The notes under the pieces: model-generated
Database searches by the model: none
What the model was told of the DNA's origin: nothing
Seen by the model: only the letters and a program-made list of their open reading frames with translations
Program-made: the position numbers and the translations under genes
In this document: positions 44,480 to 56,839 of the stretch, in pieces
Position numbering within the stretch: position 1 is the first letter of the stretch
Layout of the letters: every line of letters begins with the position of its first letter
Source of the DNA: Solicoccozyma terricola
Taxonomy: Eukaryota > Basidiomycota > Tremellomycetes > Filobasidiales > Piskurozymaceae
NCBI GenBank assembly: GCA_001600875.1
Contig: BCLD01000018.1
Coordinates: forward strand, 210,084 to 274,083
DNA length: 64,000 nucleotides
Reading direction: 5' to 3'

Positions 44480-47400
44480 TCAATGCATCGATCCTGCAGC
44501 TTCCAAAATCCTCACTACGTCCGCCGCTTCCACCAGTCCACCTCCCTTCCCGACACCAAGACCAACCCGTTCAAAATCGTTCGAGCCGGCAAGAACTCGC
44601 GCGACATTGACCTCCTTATCGGAGGCTGACAGGTCGAGGAATCGTTTGACGCTACGAAAATAAAATCGATCGTCAACTTCAGCTGTTGCTATACGTCGTA
44701 ATGACATATTCACTCACAAGTCTCCATCGATAAATCCAAGGGTATTTCTAGGCTTGCCACTTCCCTCTGTATGTATCTCCCGATATCTGCATGAAGCCAC
44801 TTGGTGTCAACCATCGGCATCAAACCCTGATCGATTTTCCCACTCACGCCTTCCAAGTGATCCCAGGGCCAGAGCATACCTCATCCATATTCCTCTGCAA
44901 GTCGCTCAAAATCTTACTCTCCACATCGCCCAGGTCCAAAATGACGCCGAGTGCTCCTGATGTTGTAGCGAAGAGCAACTCTGGTCGGACGGATTCACGA
45001 TTGGCGTATGAGGGAGCGAATGTGCCTGGAGATGCAAGATAGGTGAGGCACGAAACGCGATAGTCATTGCAAGGTGCGACCCTCACCTCGTCTGAATCTT
45101 GCTGCAGTCTCGTGAAGAGCGATACCTGCCGCGTTTTCCAGGTGATTATCCTTATGTCGGATTGTAAGCAGGTTGTAGCTCGTCTGCGTTGCATTTGCAA
45201 ATCTATCAGGGTGTGATTCCGTGACAGACAATAAACCGAAGAAAGGCTGCTCACATCCGCGAATATCACGCCACCTCCTTCACTTTCCAGCTCCGCCATC
45301 GTTAACACCCAATGAGGTTTAATATCCCTACCTACATCCTGCAGTTCTCCTTTACTATTCCTTTCGAGAGCGAAGACACTGCGCATGCCATCGCCGACAT
45401 GAAGACGCTCTTTCGTCCCATCCGATTGAGGGATTTGTTGTACGGTGAGACATGAGGCGAAGAAAGCGTTGCCCCACGATGACGTGAGAGAGAGGGCAGA
45501 TTGAGGCTCGGAAGCCGATGGTGAGAATGCTAGCAGTTCAACCTGGTGTGATCTGATTGTCAGACACAAGATCTACCAAGATGTCGTCGATCACATCGAC
45601 CTACTCTGTTATCGACCGCAACAACCAACTGATCCCAGATTGCTTTCGAATCACGCACGGGACCGCCAACGTCGAGCTCAGCAATGATGTCAAGCTTGTA
45701 GCCAAAAGTCTCGTCATTGATCCCCTCGACCAGCCGAATGAAGCCGCGGGGAACACTGTGGACGTCGGTCGGAATAGCAGGTAGAACTGTGCCAAGGGAA
45801 AAGAACGTTCGACCGGACAGGTTGACAAGGTTGAGGGAGACGATTTCCTCGCGAGGGGGTAGGGTTAGCTCAGCAACGGCTATGTGATGGATTTGGGTCA
45901 GGGACCGGAACGTGAGGAATACTGTAACACAGTGACTCACGCCGGAGGTTCGAGTCATCATAGAGCCGGAAGAAACTCGATCTCTCCTCGTTGCCCAACT
46001 CCCGCTCGAGGGTCGTCCTGTTTATGGATACGCCGTATGCCTGCAGCCCGCGGTGGTGTGCGATGCCAGTAGGAGTATCATAGCCCAGGTCGACCTTGCG
46101 CATCTGTAATTGCTTCAAGCTCGTGACTTGTTTCACCACAAGACCATCTGCAGATGCCAGGATGATGCAGGAACCAATGGAAGGCAAGTGGAGCGACGTC
46201 ACCGCAGTGACACCCTGAACACCAAAAACATCAGCGGCTGGTATTCGCAGGCTACTATCTTCGAACCTACCTTTCCGCTAATTGAAGAAGCCATCAAGCG
46301 CCCCCGTTCGCTGTAAATTACTGATACGCGCTCTGACAGAGCCACGATCTGCTTTTCGCCTTCAATCTCCAGGTCAATAGCGCAGGAAGCGAGCAACAAT
46401 GGCTCGATTCCCAGCGTCAAAATCCGTCTAACACCAAGCTCGGGGCTATCACATTTCTTGATGTCGTATGTGACGAGTGTTCCATTGCCCAGGCCGACAA
46501 GAACCTGCGAGTTTTGTATCCGCACTGACGCTGGGTGCGAAACCTCGCTTTTGGCCTCGCCAAGGAGTCGCAAGTCTGGCATGGCGTACAATAAGACTTC
46601 GTTTGATCCCCATCGACCGACAGCGACGAGGGCGGAAACGAAGCCGTCAACAAAGGCGGCGTCGAGGCAAGACACTTCACCGAGGGGTGTGCGTGATGGG
46701 GCAATTACAGCGCTAAGTAAAATACGCCACGCATGAGCGTTGACTCTGAAACGGTTCAGTCCTCTGCTTGGTGACTCACCTCTGAACGCTCCCATCCTCA
46801 GACATGGTCAGAGTGTACAGCTCACCCTTCCCTGAGGCTAACACGACATGAGGTGCGGCGAACGTCGCCTTGACGAACTCCTCGCCTTCAGAGTACCCTG
46901 ACCACCTTCCGCACTCAGTACCAGTCCGCAAGTCGATCACATGAACGGCGACGTTGGTAACCTGGATGAGTATGATATCCCACATGATTCCTACGGCAAT
47001 TGTTCGGTGTGCTGTAGATGCACTAGCCAGGAGGTCCGAGACAGGCTGTAGTGAGAATTCGCCCGCGTCGGTAGCCTCGATCTGGAGTATTTGAGTAGAA
47101 GACAACGATGAAGCGTAGAGAAGATACAGGCTAAGACTAATGTGCAAACATCAGTTGTTGACCCGCAGACTAGCGGCTGGTCCACGTACGACTTTGACTC
47201 CACGGTGTATAGATCGTGAACGTCTTCCAGACCTTCGATGACCGCGATATCGGTGGTGCCTAACCCACTCCGAATAGTTCTGAGCGATCCAGTCGATGAC
47301 AAACCAGACGCGGTGACGAGCTGTGACTGCTTGGGTGCTGCGCATCAATTACCGAACACATCGACTAGCCCGACGCAGACTTACGCTACCACCGCCCTCG

Positions 47401-49388
47401 TCTTCGACTACACAAAAATCATTGACGGGTCCGATGTTACTCAGAGACTCCAGCACCTTGAAATTAGTAGGTTCTTCATCGACTTGCATCCAATCTTCTT
47501 CTTGTTTACCTTTACCCTTGGTAGAAGCAGGTCGCACTGATAGTAGTTGAGAATCACCGCATTGCGACGCGATGAAGACGTAAGGTCCGTCCAAATGGCA
47601 AATTGCAGTGGGAGCAGAGGTCTGTCCGTAATCGTTGACCGTCAGGTACAGACCATTGCACGACTCAGTCGCCGACTCCACTCACAACACCCATCGAAGA
47701 AACAACCGCTGAATCCTTCTTCCCAATCTCGAATTGTATCATGGTCAATCTACCAAAATCATCGCCCAGGAACACGGCTTGATTTCCACCGTCAGATGAA
47801 ACAACCGTTGCACTGGTCCGCGGTCTTTTGGTCAGACTTGACTTTTCAACACCAAACCTAGGTTCTTCGAAGGACTCACGCAGAAATTTCTCCAAAACCT
47901 TGTCTGACCCTCCACCCATCTCTAACCACAAACGTATTCTCCGATCCCACCACAGACGTGTTTGCAACACTTTGCGCACCACCAACCCCAGTGCCAACAT
48001 TCGGAACAACACTACCCCCAACACTCCCTTTTCTCCGTTTATGATTCTCTATACTTTTCTTCTCCATCTCTGGCGATGTAGAAAGTGCTAACATCTTTGA
48101 CGTTGGAGATGTTATGCTTTCACTGCGTGTTCCTCCACTTGATTTTCTCCCACTCGTTGATGGACTACCAACCCCGCTTACGAAACCCATCTCAAACAAC
48201 TTGCTCCATTCATCACCTACAACAATCACACCACCTTTCACACCGACCAATTTCTTAGCAGCTGGAATGAAACCTTTTCCAACCAACAAATCGACCGCCT
48301 GAGTTAGATCCTCGAACGATCTTTTCGAGCGATTTAAACGGCGGGGAATCAGTTGAAGGGTGTATTGGGGTGTTAAAAACAGGAAATTCAAGATTGGGGA
48401 ATGAGTTCGACGAGATGTTGGAGTGGAAGAACGACGTGATGTTCGAGGGATGAGGAAAGCGAGTGAGAGAAGGTTATGCTCTCGTATGCTGGAGGAGAAA
48501 GAGAAAAGCCAAAATCAGTACCCGTCCTAATGCAGATGAAGGCGGGGGGGGGGGGGGGATCCAAGATCTCACTTGATTTCATAAATATCTCCAAATACCA
48601 AATCTCCCAATTCTTCCTCCACCAGAGTCCCCAAACCCAGACTTTGTTTTCTCTTCCCTTTGATACCACTGCCACCACCGCCTCCACCACCTTCTTTCGC
48701 AATTCCGACTTCAATAACAGTCAAAACACCTGTATATAAACTTGCTACCACGACTCCTTCTTCACGATCTACTACGAGACCGGTGAAGAATTCAGCAGGA
48801 CGAGATGATGGACGTGTTATGTTGTGGGACGAGGAGAGATTGAGTATTAGGTTTGGTAGTGAATTGGGAGAGGTAGTTGTGTTGTGAATGGTGTATAGGA
48901 GAAGACGAGCGATAGGGTGATCTGTCATGATTACTATTCCGGGTTTACCAGCCTGTTTATTTTTCATCAAGACCACCAAGGCCGTTAGCATTTTGTCATA
49001 GACACAAACCAAAGTTATCCAAATTCCCTCACCTCCAAAACCCATTCTAAACCAACGATCATCCCCCAAACTTCCGTTTCACCCACTTTGACCAATCCAT
49101 ATTCCGTCGGATGATGAATCTCCAACAGGTTGCCTTTCGCAACGATCAATGAGGGTGGTGGTTCGTCAGTTGAGGAGATGTTGTTGTTGGACGAGTTGGA
49201 AGAGATGAGATTGGGGATGGTTATAGCATGAGTGATTGCTGTTGATTTAAGGGCCTGTCATGATGAGGATTAGGATGAAGACAAAAGAGGATTGGGTAAA
49301 GTTTAGCGCCGTGTCATCTCGAGAATTGACTTTACAGAGTCGCTACTGTTGATGAAGGGAGATAACTCACCGTACCGAGATACAACAT
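44480..49388 (-). CDS. DDB1: DDB1 / UV-damaged DNA-binding protein 1
   Basis: Triple beta-propeller adaptor of CUL4 ubiquitin ligases. Exon 1 at 49388 gives MLYLGT, followed by exons with LIVAKGNLLEIHHPTEYGL, VEPTNFKVLESL-type and SQCGDSQLLSV (matching the GSRLGDSQL strand), RIQNSQVLVGLGNGTLVTYDI, SVIYSERGRLMASS, DLGYDTPTGIAHHRGLQAYGV, VGDGMRSVFALERN, GRDIKPHWVLTMAELE, PELLFATTSGALGVI and a C-terminal VKRFLDLSASDKE segment ending at 44480. These follow the order of DDB1 rather than CPSF1 or SF3B3, and the span of about 4.9 kb fits about 1,150 residues over at least ten exons. One intron has G15 (48544-48558). Divergent from MDM31. Confidence 0.88.
48544..48558. repeat. Poly(G) run in DDB1 intron
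   Basis: G15 on the + strand, poly(C) on the coding strand, about 30 nt downstream of the donor of that intron. Confidence 0.85.
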
Positions 49389-49905
49389 GATGAGAAGTCT
49401 TCACTCTATGCGATGCTTCGAATGAGACTCGGACCCGTGTTATGTATCTCTATCACCCAGACGACCGATCTCAACGAAAGTGGAGGTTGACCGGGCGGGT
49501 GTTCAGTGTTGGATCGGAGAGACACTGGAAGCTAACGGGGTACCAGATCGCAGCACTGGAAGGTGCCAGACGAGAAAAAACGAAGCTGATAGATGGTACT
49601 TGGGCGTGATAGATGCCAATGTGAGATGGACTTGGACGAATCCGCTGACACTGCTGTTGTATGCGAATAGGGGGATCGCGAACTCAGCACCTTGGATACT
49701 TATCAATCCACGTAATTTATTCGCAATAGAATGGCGTGTATTTACAACACCCCTTATCAATCCCCTTCCCCCCTCCCTCCCCACCCTTCGGAATGACATG
49801 TCATTCGGCCTCACCTCGCCGCATATCGTCACCCGGAATTCTCAAGTACTCGACCTCATATTGAGCCAGGATCCATACCCTCGTCTGCATCATCTTCATC
49901 TCGCT
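49389..49905. promoter_or_regulatory. Divergent promoter, DDB1 / MDM31
   Basis: 517 nt between the chosen starts. It includes an in-frame upstream ATG for MDM31 at 49798. No CACGTG seen. Confidence 0.45.
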
Positions 49906-52900
49906 ATGATTCGCTCAACCGGGTCATCGCTCGCCCGTATAGCTCGGACAGTGGCTACACATGCACGATCTCGTAGGACAGTGGAGCAGATCGATAGGTA
50001 TATGACGATCAGGGAGTTTTTCACGAGACAAGTGATGATGGGCGATGGGAGAGGTGGAGGAAGAGCGGTTTCTGTCATTCGATCGATGGTTGGTCGGGGA
50101 TGGGATCGGCGGACGGATGGGAACTCGCGGATGAGGCTAGGAGGGTCTGGGAGTAGGCATAGAATGGGAATTCGGATGGAGCTCGATCGCGGATACCAAT
50201 TGAATTGGAATATAGGTGGACGAAGATGGAACTCGAATTCACCTACGTCGGAAGATGGAAACAAGAAGAAACATGGCCAAACATTCGCGGACCCATCTGC
50301 ATCGAATAATACCACGCAATCAACAACTTCAACGAACGAAACGAAAACTCAATGTGCAAATTGTCCTCACCCACCTCAAACATCACACGACATACCACCT
50401 GCTCAATCTCCTGCAACTTCTACGGAATCTCCGCAATCACGACAGCCCCCCTCACCACAACAATTCCATCCACCACCAGACTACCCACCATTTATTCGCC
50501 GTCTTCTCACCCGCATACCTCACTTACAATCCAATCCACACCCTTCTCCCGACTCCAACTCCAACTCCTCATCTTCATCCCATCCCAACTCTCAAACAAA
50601 CTCCCAACAATACTATCGTCCACCTACGAAGGATGACCTGCTCAATGCGTCTTCTAATTTCTTCCAACGTCTTACTATTAGGTTTAAATGGTTCTCAATA
50701 CGAGGATGGAGGAGGTTCAACGCAGATGATCTGAGTGCGTTTGCGTCTTGGTTCGTTATGGGTAATAGTGAGTCTCGTCCCTTCGATATCGTTAAACAAT
50801 TGGACGTAGGAATATTTTCCAATGGATGGTGGCTGATTGGGGTTTCTGTTCTCGAATAGCACTTTGGATCATCATTGGGACGACGACTTTCTTCTCTGCA
50901 GTTTTCGCGACGTTGAATTCATTATCGCTGCAAAGTTATGTAGCGAAAGGGATTTCAGATTATTTAACTATGAATACTGGGTTTAGTGTGATGTGAGTAC
51001 CGTTTGAGGCAAACTGTCATTGAGTCATACGAGATATTGAATTTTTTCTTTGTGGGCGGACGTTGAAACTTAAGATTCGAGAGCGCTATCGTACCGAGAT
51101 GGGGTGCGTCGACTATCACATTCAGGAATGTCTATGTCTCGAGAAGACCAGTGGACGATGATGGAGATGATAACGGGGACGAGAACGAGAACGAGGACGA
51201 CGAGGAAGATAACGAGACGGAAGACAAAAATATTGGACGACTCGAAGTTGCTTCACCACTTGAGGCTGCTTCGCTGTGCAACACGACTAACACAACCTTA
51301 CCGACCACTTCAATCCCCACTGATTCAAAACGCTCTGCACGAGAAGCAAAACTCCGGGAGATCAATAATTATACAATGTTTGATGTTAATTTCGAAGAGG
51401 TCGATGTTACATTGAGTCTTGTTAGATGGTTGAGTGGGAAAGGGTTGGTCAAGGAAGCAAAGATCAGGGGTGTCAGGGGTGTCATAGGTTAGCGCGGAAG
51501 GCGGCTCTTGGAAAGAATATCATACTGATCCGATTATCCGCACCCCCAACAGATCGAAGGCACGTTTGGTGGGATTATTCGGTCCCTCTTATGCCTGCGG
51601 ATTTCAGACATCAGACTCAGGTCGGAGACTTTGAATTCGAGTCGTTGCAGATCGAGGATTTCTTGGTTACCGTGTATCAACCCGGTGGACAACGGCCATT
51701 CAATGTTTCTGTGAGGAGTTTCGTGTCCTTGTCTCTCCCATGCCCACCCACGATACTGATCGTCGAAGCAAACAGATCTTCAACGCCACCATCGGGCCAT
51801 TCCGAAAAAGATGGATGTTTTACGATCTCATGTCTGCGGACGGGATAACAGGACAGTATGATAATTGTCTGTTCAGTCTGCATATGCCGCAAAAGTTGGG
51901 GAAGAGGAAGAAGGAGGATGATAAAGTCAAGAGGATGGTGAGTAGTGTAAATGGCAATCATGACGTTCCTGGGAACTGAAACTACCCAATCTCCGGTCCC
52001 AGGCCCGCTTCCGCATCGACGGATTACCCATTGAACACGCCCAATATGCCACTGGATTCACCGGTCCAATCTCCTGGATCACTTCAGGAAAACTCGATGC
52101 TGTTCTAGACATCAAATTCCCCGCCCACCCTGACGATGAGGTGGACATCAACGCGCTCCTTTCCCAAATCAGTCAGAATATCACTGAGATAGCGAGGGAG
52201 ACGGGCATGATGGAGCCGCGAGGGTCCGACGGCGACTCACGAGCGGCTGCTGAGGCCGCTCAGGCTGCAATGGACGCTCAGCTTGCGAATAGGCAAAAGG
52301 ACTATGAGGTCAACCCAGGTCAGCATCGTCTTGCCAAGCCGGCACTGCGAGCCCCTGGATCAGACATCTCTCACTCCACTTCCAAAACGGTGCGACTCAA
52401 CGACACAACGGACATGGTGGTCGACGTTGAAGAGCCACCTAGAGAGGTCACGCTCGATATCGATCTGCGGTTCAGAGATATCAAGGCAGCGGTGCCGCTG
52501 TACACGACGGATCTCAGTGTGCGGAATAATGCTCTCATCCGACCGATCGTTGCATTCATCAAGTGAGTTGGAATTATCGCTCGGAGAACACATGGCTAAT
52601 GAGTAATTGCAGTGCCAATCGCACTCTCGTACCCATCCACTGCACCGTCAAATCTCCGTTGGTGAGTTGGATTTTCTTTTGATCGAGGTAAGCCACATAC
52701 TGATTCTCGCCTGAATCACAGAGTGACTTCGATGGATCGTGGACAGTAAGTGCAAGGCCGTGCTTTAGTTAGAGATGAAACGCTGACCCTGTTTATGTTC
52801 GATCTGCCTTCCAGCTATTCGAGAGTGAGCACATGCTGATAGCCTGATGTCTCGGCGCATTCGCTGACCCATATCGTTTCTGCAGCCGGACTCACGGGCA

Positions 52901-53146
52901 AGATTTCAGAACAGGTAAGGATCTTTGTTACGTCAGGCCGCCGGCTAATGTACAGACAGCTGATTCTTCTCGTCACAGATGTTTGCCGCGCTGGCCTACC
53001 ATGTGTCATCCGGTTCCCAAAACTCTCAACGTATTCGCACCGTCGGCGCCTGGGGCATCCAAAGGGGCACCGAAGCAGTTCTGCATACATTGCGCACGGT
53101 TGTAGATCCTATACACTTCAGCGCTCAAGCTGCAGGGAACACGTAA
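49906..53146 (+). CDS. MDM31: Mdm31/Mdm32-type mitochondrial inner-membrane protein
   Basis: Needed for mitochondrial distribution, morphology and nucleoid stability. The start at 49906 gives a presequence-like N-terminus MIRSTGSSLARIARTVATHARS; an in-frame ATG at 49798 is the alternative. After a Ser/Pro/Asn-rich linker come KDDLLNASSNFFQRLTIRFKW, WFVMGNI, a membrane helix TLWIIIGTTTFFSAVFA, YLTMNTGFSVIFESAIVPRW, an acidic insert, INNYTMFDVNFEEVDVTLSL, GVRGVI, DRRHVWWDY, FRHQTQVGDFEFESLQIEDFLVTVYQPGG, KRWMFYDLMSADGITGQYDNCLFSLH and VRNNALIRPIVAFI. Late exons end with AQAAGNT and TAA at 53144. The GDFEFESLQIEDFLVTVYQP block is diagnostic of the family. About ten exons. Confidence 0.9.
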
Positions 53147-53754
53147 TTCACTTCACGACATAACAGTGACGACTTATATTTTAATGGGATGACAGTGAAA
53201 ATCCAGAGGTTTTCCATGCAGTGCAATCTTCCCGTTTTGGTTGATACCGAGGGGTCTAGGTGGGGGCAGCTTCGCGCAACGGAGAGCAGGCTTTTCGTAT
53301 CTGAGCCGATACGGCGCAACCTTCTCGAGACATCACGCACGTCGCGCATGCCTTCAAAGGTAACAAATGCTACATCTTATTTGCCTCGCATCTGAGCGAC
53401 CTTGCCACGTCTCTGATCAGTCGGAGCACGAAGGGACACCCCCCTCCTTAGCGGCCATGTAGAGCTGATGGTGGCTCTTGAGCCACCGTACGATCTCCAG
53501 TGAAGCCACCACATCCTGAATACTATGAATATGTGGCAGGCGTGGACAAGCTGCATATGCGAATCTCGTCCCATATCAATAAGAAACATATGCACATCCA
53601 GCAAAGTGCTGGTATGTCAATCCAATGCTGTCCCTTGGTTTGCCTTGGACAGTTTTTATATATCGAGAGTGTGCGTGATTTCGTTATTGTGATGGATATT
53701 GTACAGGTGTATAATGCATGTTCTCGTGTCGCAGTCAAGGTGTTGTTGATCTCA
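53147..53754. other. Convergent spacer, MDM31 / TFIIE alpha
   Basis: 608 nt between facing stop codons, presumably 3' UTRs. A plus-strand open frame here has no domain and overlaps the TFIIE gene; not called. Confidence 0.5.
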
Positions 53755-55591
53755 TCATCCCATGGCCTCCATATCGTCAGCGACCTTTGCATATGCCTGC
53801 ACAAAACCGTGGAAGTCAGTACGGGAAGAAAAATAAAACTCCAGCCCACTCACCATATACTCGTCATCCGACATCTGACCCTGCATGTCTTCCGTGACTT
53901 GTGAGAATGGGACAGACACGCCCCCCACTGTGAAACGCACATCAGCAGTCGCCTTTCACGTCCTCAGCCAAACTCCAACTTACCGAGTACCATGACGTTC
54001 TCTCCGCCCTGTGCCCGACTTGTCTCTTCCATCTCATTATCACTTTCCTGTCCATCCGCAGTCCTGGCTGTACTATCCGCCCTCGTCGGCGCTGGGGCAT
54101 TCTCGAATTCGTCATCACTATCATTCGGAGCAGCAGCGAGTGGAGTAGACGACGCTTGAGCTTCGAGTCTTGCGTAGTGAGCGTCCAGGTCTGTTGGGCC
54201 GTCGGCTGTCAATACATATCCCCAATGGGCTTTCGTGCACTGCCGCACCTGCATCATCCAAGTCGACCTTGACATCCCCTTTGTTATCTCCCTTCACCCT
54301 CGCCTCGGCCACTTTCCTCGCTTCTTTCTCAGCATGTGCAAGACCCAAAGACGTTTGTTGACCAGAGATGGTAGAATGCGTGTGCCAGATAGGAAGAACG
54401 TTTTGTTTTCTGTTCGAGTCACTCATATGAGCTGATTTTGGTCAACGACAATGGCAGATAGTACGCACCGCTGAGCTTCCGAGATGATTTCTCTCTCGAC
54501 CTTCTTCTTCTCTTCGTCTCCGTCTCTCGTGATTTCGACCTGTACGTTCTGCTCGACGTACTCTTCCTCTACATCTCGCTTGATCGGTTTTCCGTTTTCG
54601 TCGTATTCAATGTCAACAGTATCTGGAACATGTCGAAGTAGCCATCGTTTTGGATCGATGCTAGGGTGTGGATCCAGGTGCGGGGTCAGCGACGCCGCCA
54701 GGAATCCCGCATTCTCCTACTCACGGATTGAAATGAATTTTCTCCACCTCCCTCAACGTCCGCCGGATATGCTCGGTTTCCTGGTTGAATCTCATCATCT
54801 TATCATCTTCTCTTTCTTGTTCTTCCTCATTCAACTTGGCATTCAACTCGGCACCGCAATTTTCACAAATCAAAGCGAAATCCGCTCCTGATGAAGGTGG
54901 TAGAGTAGCGACCAGGAAAGCGACATCCAGTGCGGTATATTCTTTGAGACATTTAAGACATTTGTAGTCTGTTTTTTGAGTTTCCTATGCAGAAAGGGAA
55001 AAGAATAAGAGTTTGGTAATCTGAGTCACGAGTCGAAGCGGATTGATCTCTCTCTCTCCCTTACCTTCTTCGTACTACTCTCAATCCGCTGTCTGATTGC
55101 TGCTAACCGGTACTTGACAACGTTGGTCACATCATGATAGTCGATATACCAGTACTCTCGCTTGACCGTGTTCTTGCGTTGGTAATCGGTCCGTGGGATT
55201 GTATAGTTCTCCGTGTTGGTGAAGCTGTCTGAAACATAAATTAGCAATACGGACTTGTGGGGTGGGTGGCACTTCCGACGGAACACATCACCACCCACCG
55301 CTTGATCATTCGCTGCTTTTGCAAACCAGCCAGAAACTTGATAAACTCCTTCGGACGACTTCCACAATGCATAGCCAACTCTCTCTCTAGCCATCTACAA
55401 TTCGCGTCGTATCAGCGTCTAACTACTCTTGACATCCCAGCGGTCGGTGAAACGACTCACACATCCTTGCTCATCATTTTGTCTAGGATGATGACATACG
55501 GTGGATCGAAGAAGGCTCGCGAAACCTGAGCGACGAGTCGGTGGACAGTCTTGATTTGGTCACGGTCGAGCTTGGAGTCTTCGTACACCAT
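53755..55591 (-). CDS. TFA1: TFIIE alpha subunit (Tfa1)
   Basis: General transcription factor that recruits TFIIH to the RNA polymerase II initiation complex. It starts at 55591 with MVYEDSKLDRDQIKTVHRLV and AFFDPPYVIILDKMM, the winged-helix N-terminus. Then NTVKREYWYIDYHDVTNVVKYRL leads into a zinc ribbon with KCLKCLKEY and ICENCGAEL, and IRRTLREVEKIHFNPSIDPKRW. The C-terminal part is acidic and Ala/Asp-rich, ending with FSQVTEDMQGQMSDDEY, the conserved acidic TFIIH-contact motif, just before the stop at 53755. Five to seven exons. A CACGTG core is 70 nt upstream of the start. Confidence 0.92.
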
Positions 55592-56110
55592 GTTTTGTTG
55601 TCGATGCTCGTTTAGCTGAACAGGAATAGTAGATGCGGGAGGATGTCACCTGGCAAGAGTCACGTGATACAATTCGGGTGGCGGGATCCTGTGCACCTAG
55701 CAACTTCCCAGGTAATCTCTCGGCCGCTTATGTGGGCATCTCTTCCTCGTAACCTGGCAGTCGAGGCATTCCAGAGCTTCCGCACATTATCGTTGGTCGG
55801 AGGAAATGGCAAATTTGACTCGAACCGCGTCATTCTAGAGGACATTCGACATCTTCGATGATCTTCGATGGCATTCAGACTGCGCGGCCATCGAGCCGGC
55901 TCAGGCTGGTTCAGCGCGCAAACCAGTGAGGTATATTAAATTTCTATTCTGGAAATAACAAAGGATACATATACGTGTATAAGCTACAAGATTCGAGGCG
56001 GCGGAGATTTGTATCTGATCACAAGTCGTAACCGGGTTAGCTCATCGATGAACGCCGATGGCAGGGGACACCAGGACTTACAACGCAAGGATAGGGGTAT
56101 GGCGCATTGT
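55592..56110. promoter_or_regulatory. Upstream region of TFIIE alpha
   Basis: 519 nt. GTCACGTGAT near 55659-55668 lies about 70 nt from the TFA1 start. The rest includes the 3' region of the next gene. No exon supported. Confidence 0.5.
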
Positions 56111-56651
56111 CTAGATGATGCAGAAGTTGCATGGGATGGGACCTATACAGCGGGTGGCAATTGCCCAAAAGGTCAGCACATCATTTCCATACTCTCTTTA
56201 CCAAGGATGCCTCCGCGCAAACCCATCCTTTGATCACTCCAGGCCTATTCATAATCGTGACTCAAGACTTACATGGAATAATGAAGCAGAACCTTCCAGG
56301 ACACATCTCCCCACCACCACGGAGACGAAGGACCTTCTCTTGTTCTGATTCCCGGTATTCGGGAGATGGTGCTGCGGTGGCTGTGTAGGTCGTGTTGTGT
56401 TAGCAACCCAGGTATGAGCGAGCAGTCACCACGGTGAATGGATTGGTAAGGAGAGGTATGCGAGTACGAGATGAGGAAGACGAAGAAAAAGACGGTAGAG
56501 GTAGGAGGGAGATGACGGTTTGAGGTGATAAAATAATGCACTCACTCATTCGACCTACAGCCATAGGCTGAGTGGTCTTCATTTGACCGTTTGAGGCTGG
56601 AGCAGCAGCCTGATCGATGGTTGGTTGAGGTGGGTAAGCCGACGAAGACAT
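56111..56651 (-). CDS. Tiny protein with Cys/Pro-rich hydrophobic C-terminus
   Basis: Three exons join in frame. Exon 1 (start 56651) is MSSSAYPPQPTIDQ... to AVGRM, and exon 2 gives PSPEYRESEQEKVLRLRGGG and CPGRFCFIIP. The last joins within a codon to give CPIPCNFCII and the stop at 56111. The product is about 85 residues: a disordered polar N-terminus and a C-terminal block with five cysteines among Phe/Ile/Pro. Such tails are typically palmitoylated or membrane-inserted, but the last four residues are not a CAAX box. I do not recognise the family. Two splice junctions that preserve the frame and the regular Cys spacing argue that it is real. A CACGTG core lies about 155 nt upstream. Confidence 0.6.
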
Positions 56652-56803
56652 GGTTGGATGTAGGTGGACGGCTGCTAGGATTCTTGGTGAGTTGGGTGGG
56701 TTGTAGATGTTGATGTTGGATGGACTGCCGGCTTCACCGCTCAAAATATCAGAATATAGCCATCTACACCACAGGGAACTGGCGATGACATCATGATAAA
56801 TGA

Positions 56804-56809
56804 CACGTG
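56804..56809. promoter_or_regulatory. CACGTG site upstream of tiny Cys-rich gene
   Basis: GACACGTGACC, 153-158 nt before the start at 56651 and just past the Ars2 stop. Confidence 0.45.
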
Positions 56810-56839
56810 ACCAAATATTTCGCCACTCCCTTGCACCGC

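Noticed and set aside
53500..53904. 134-codon plus-strand open frame
   Set aside because: Overlaps the TFIIE alpha C-terminus on the other strand; no domain.
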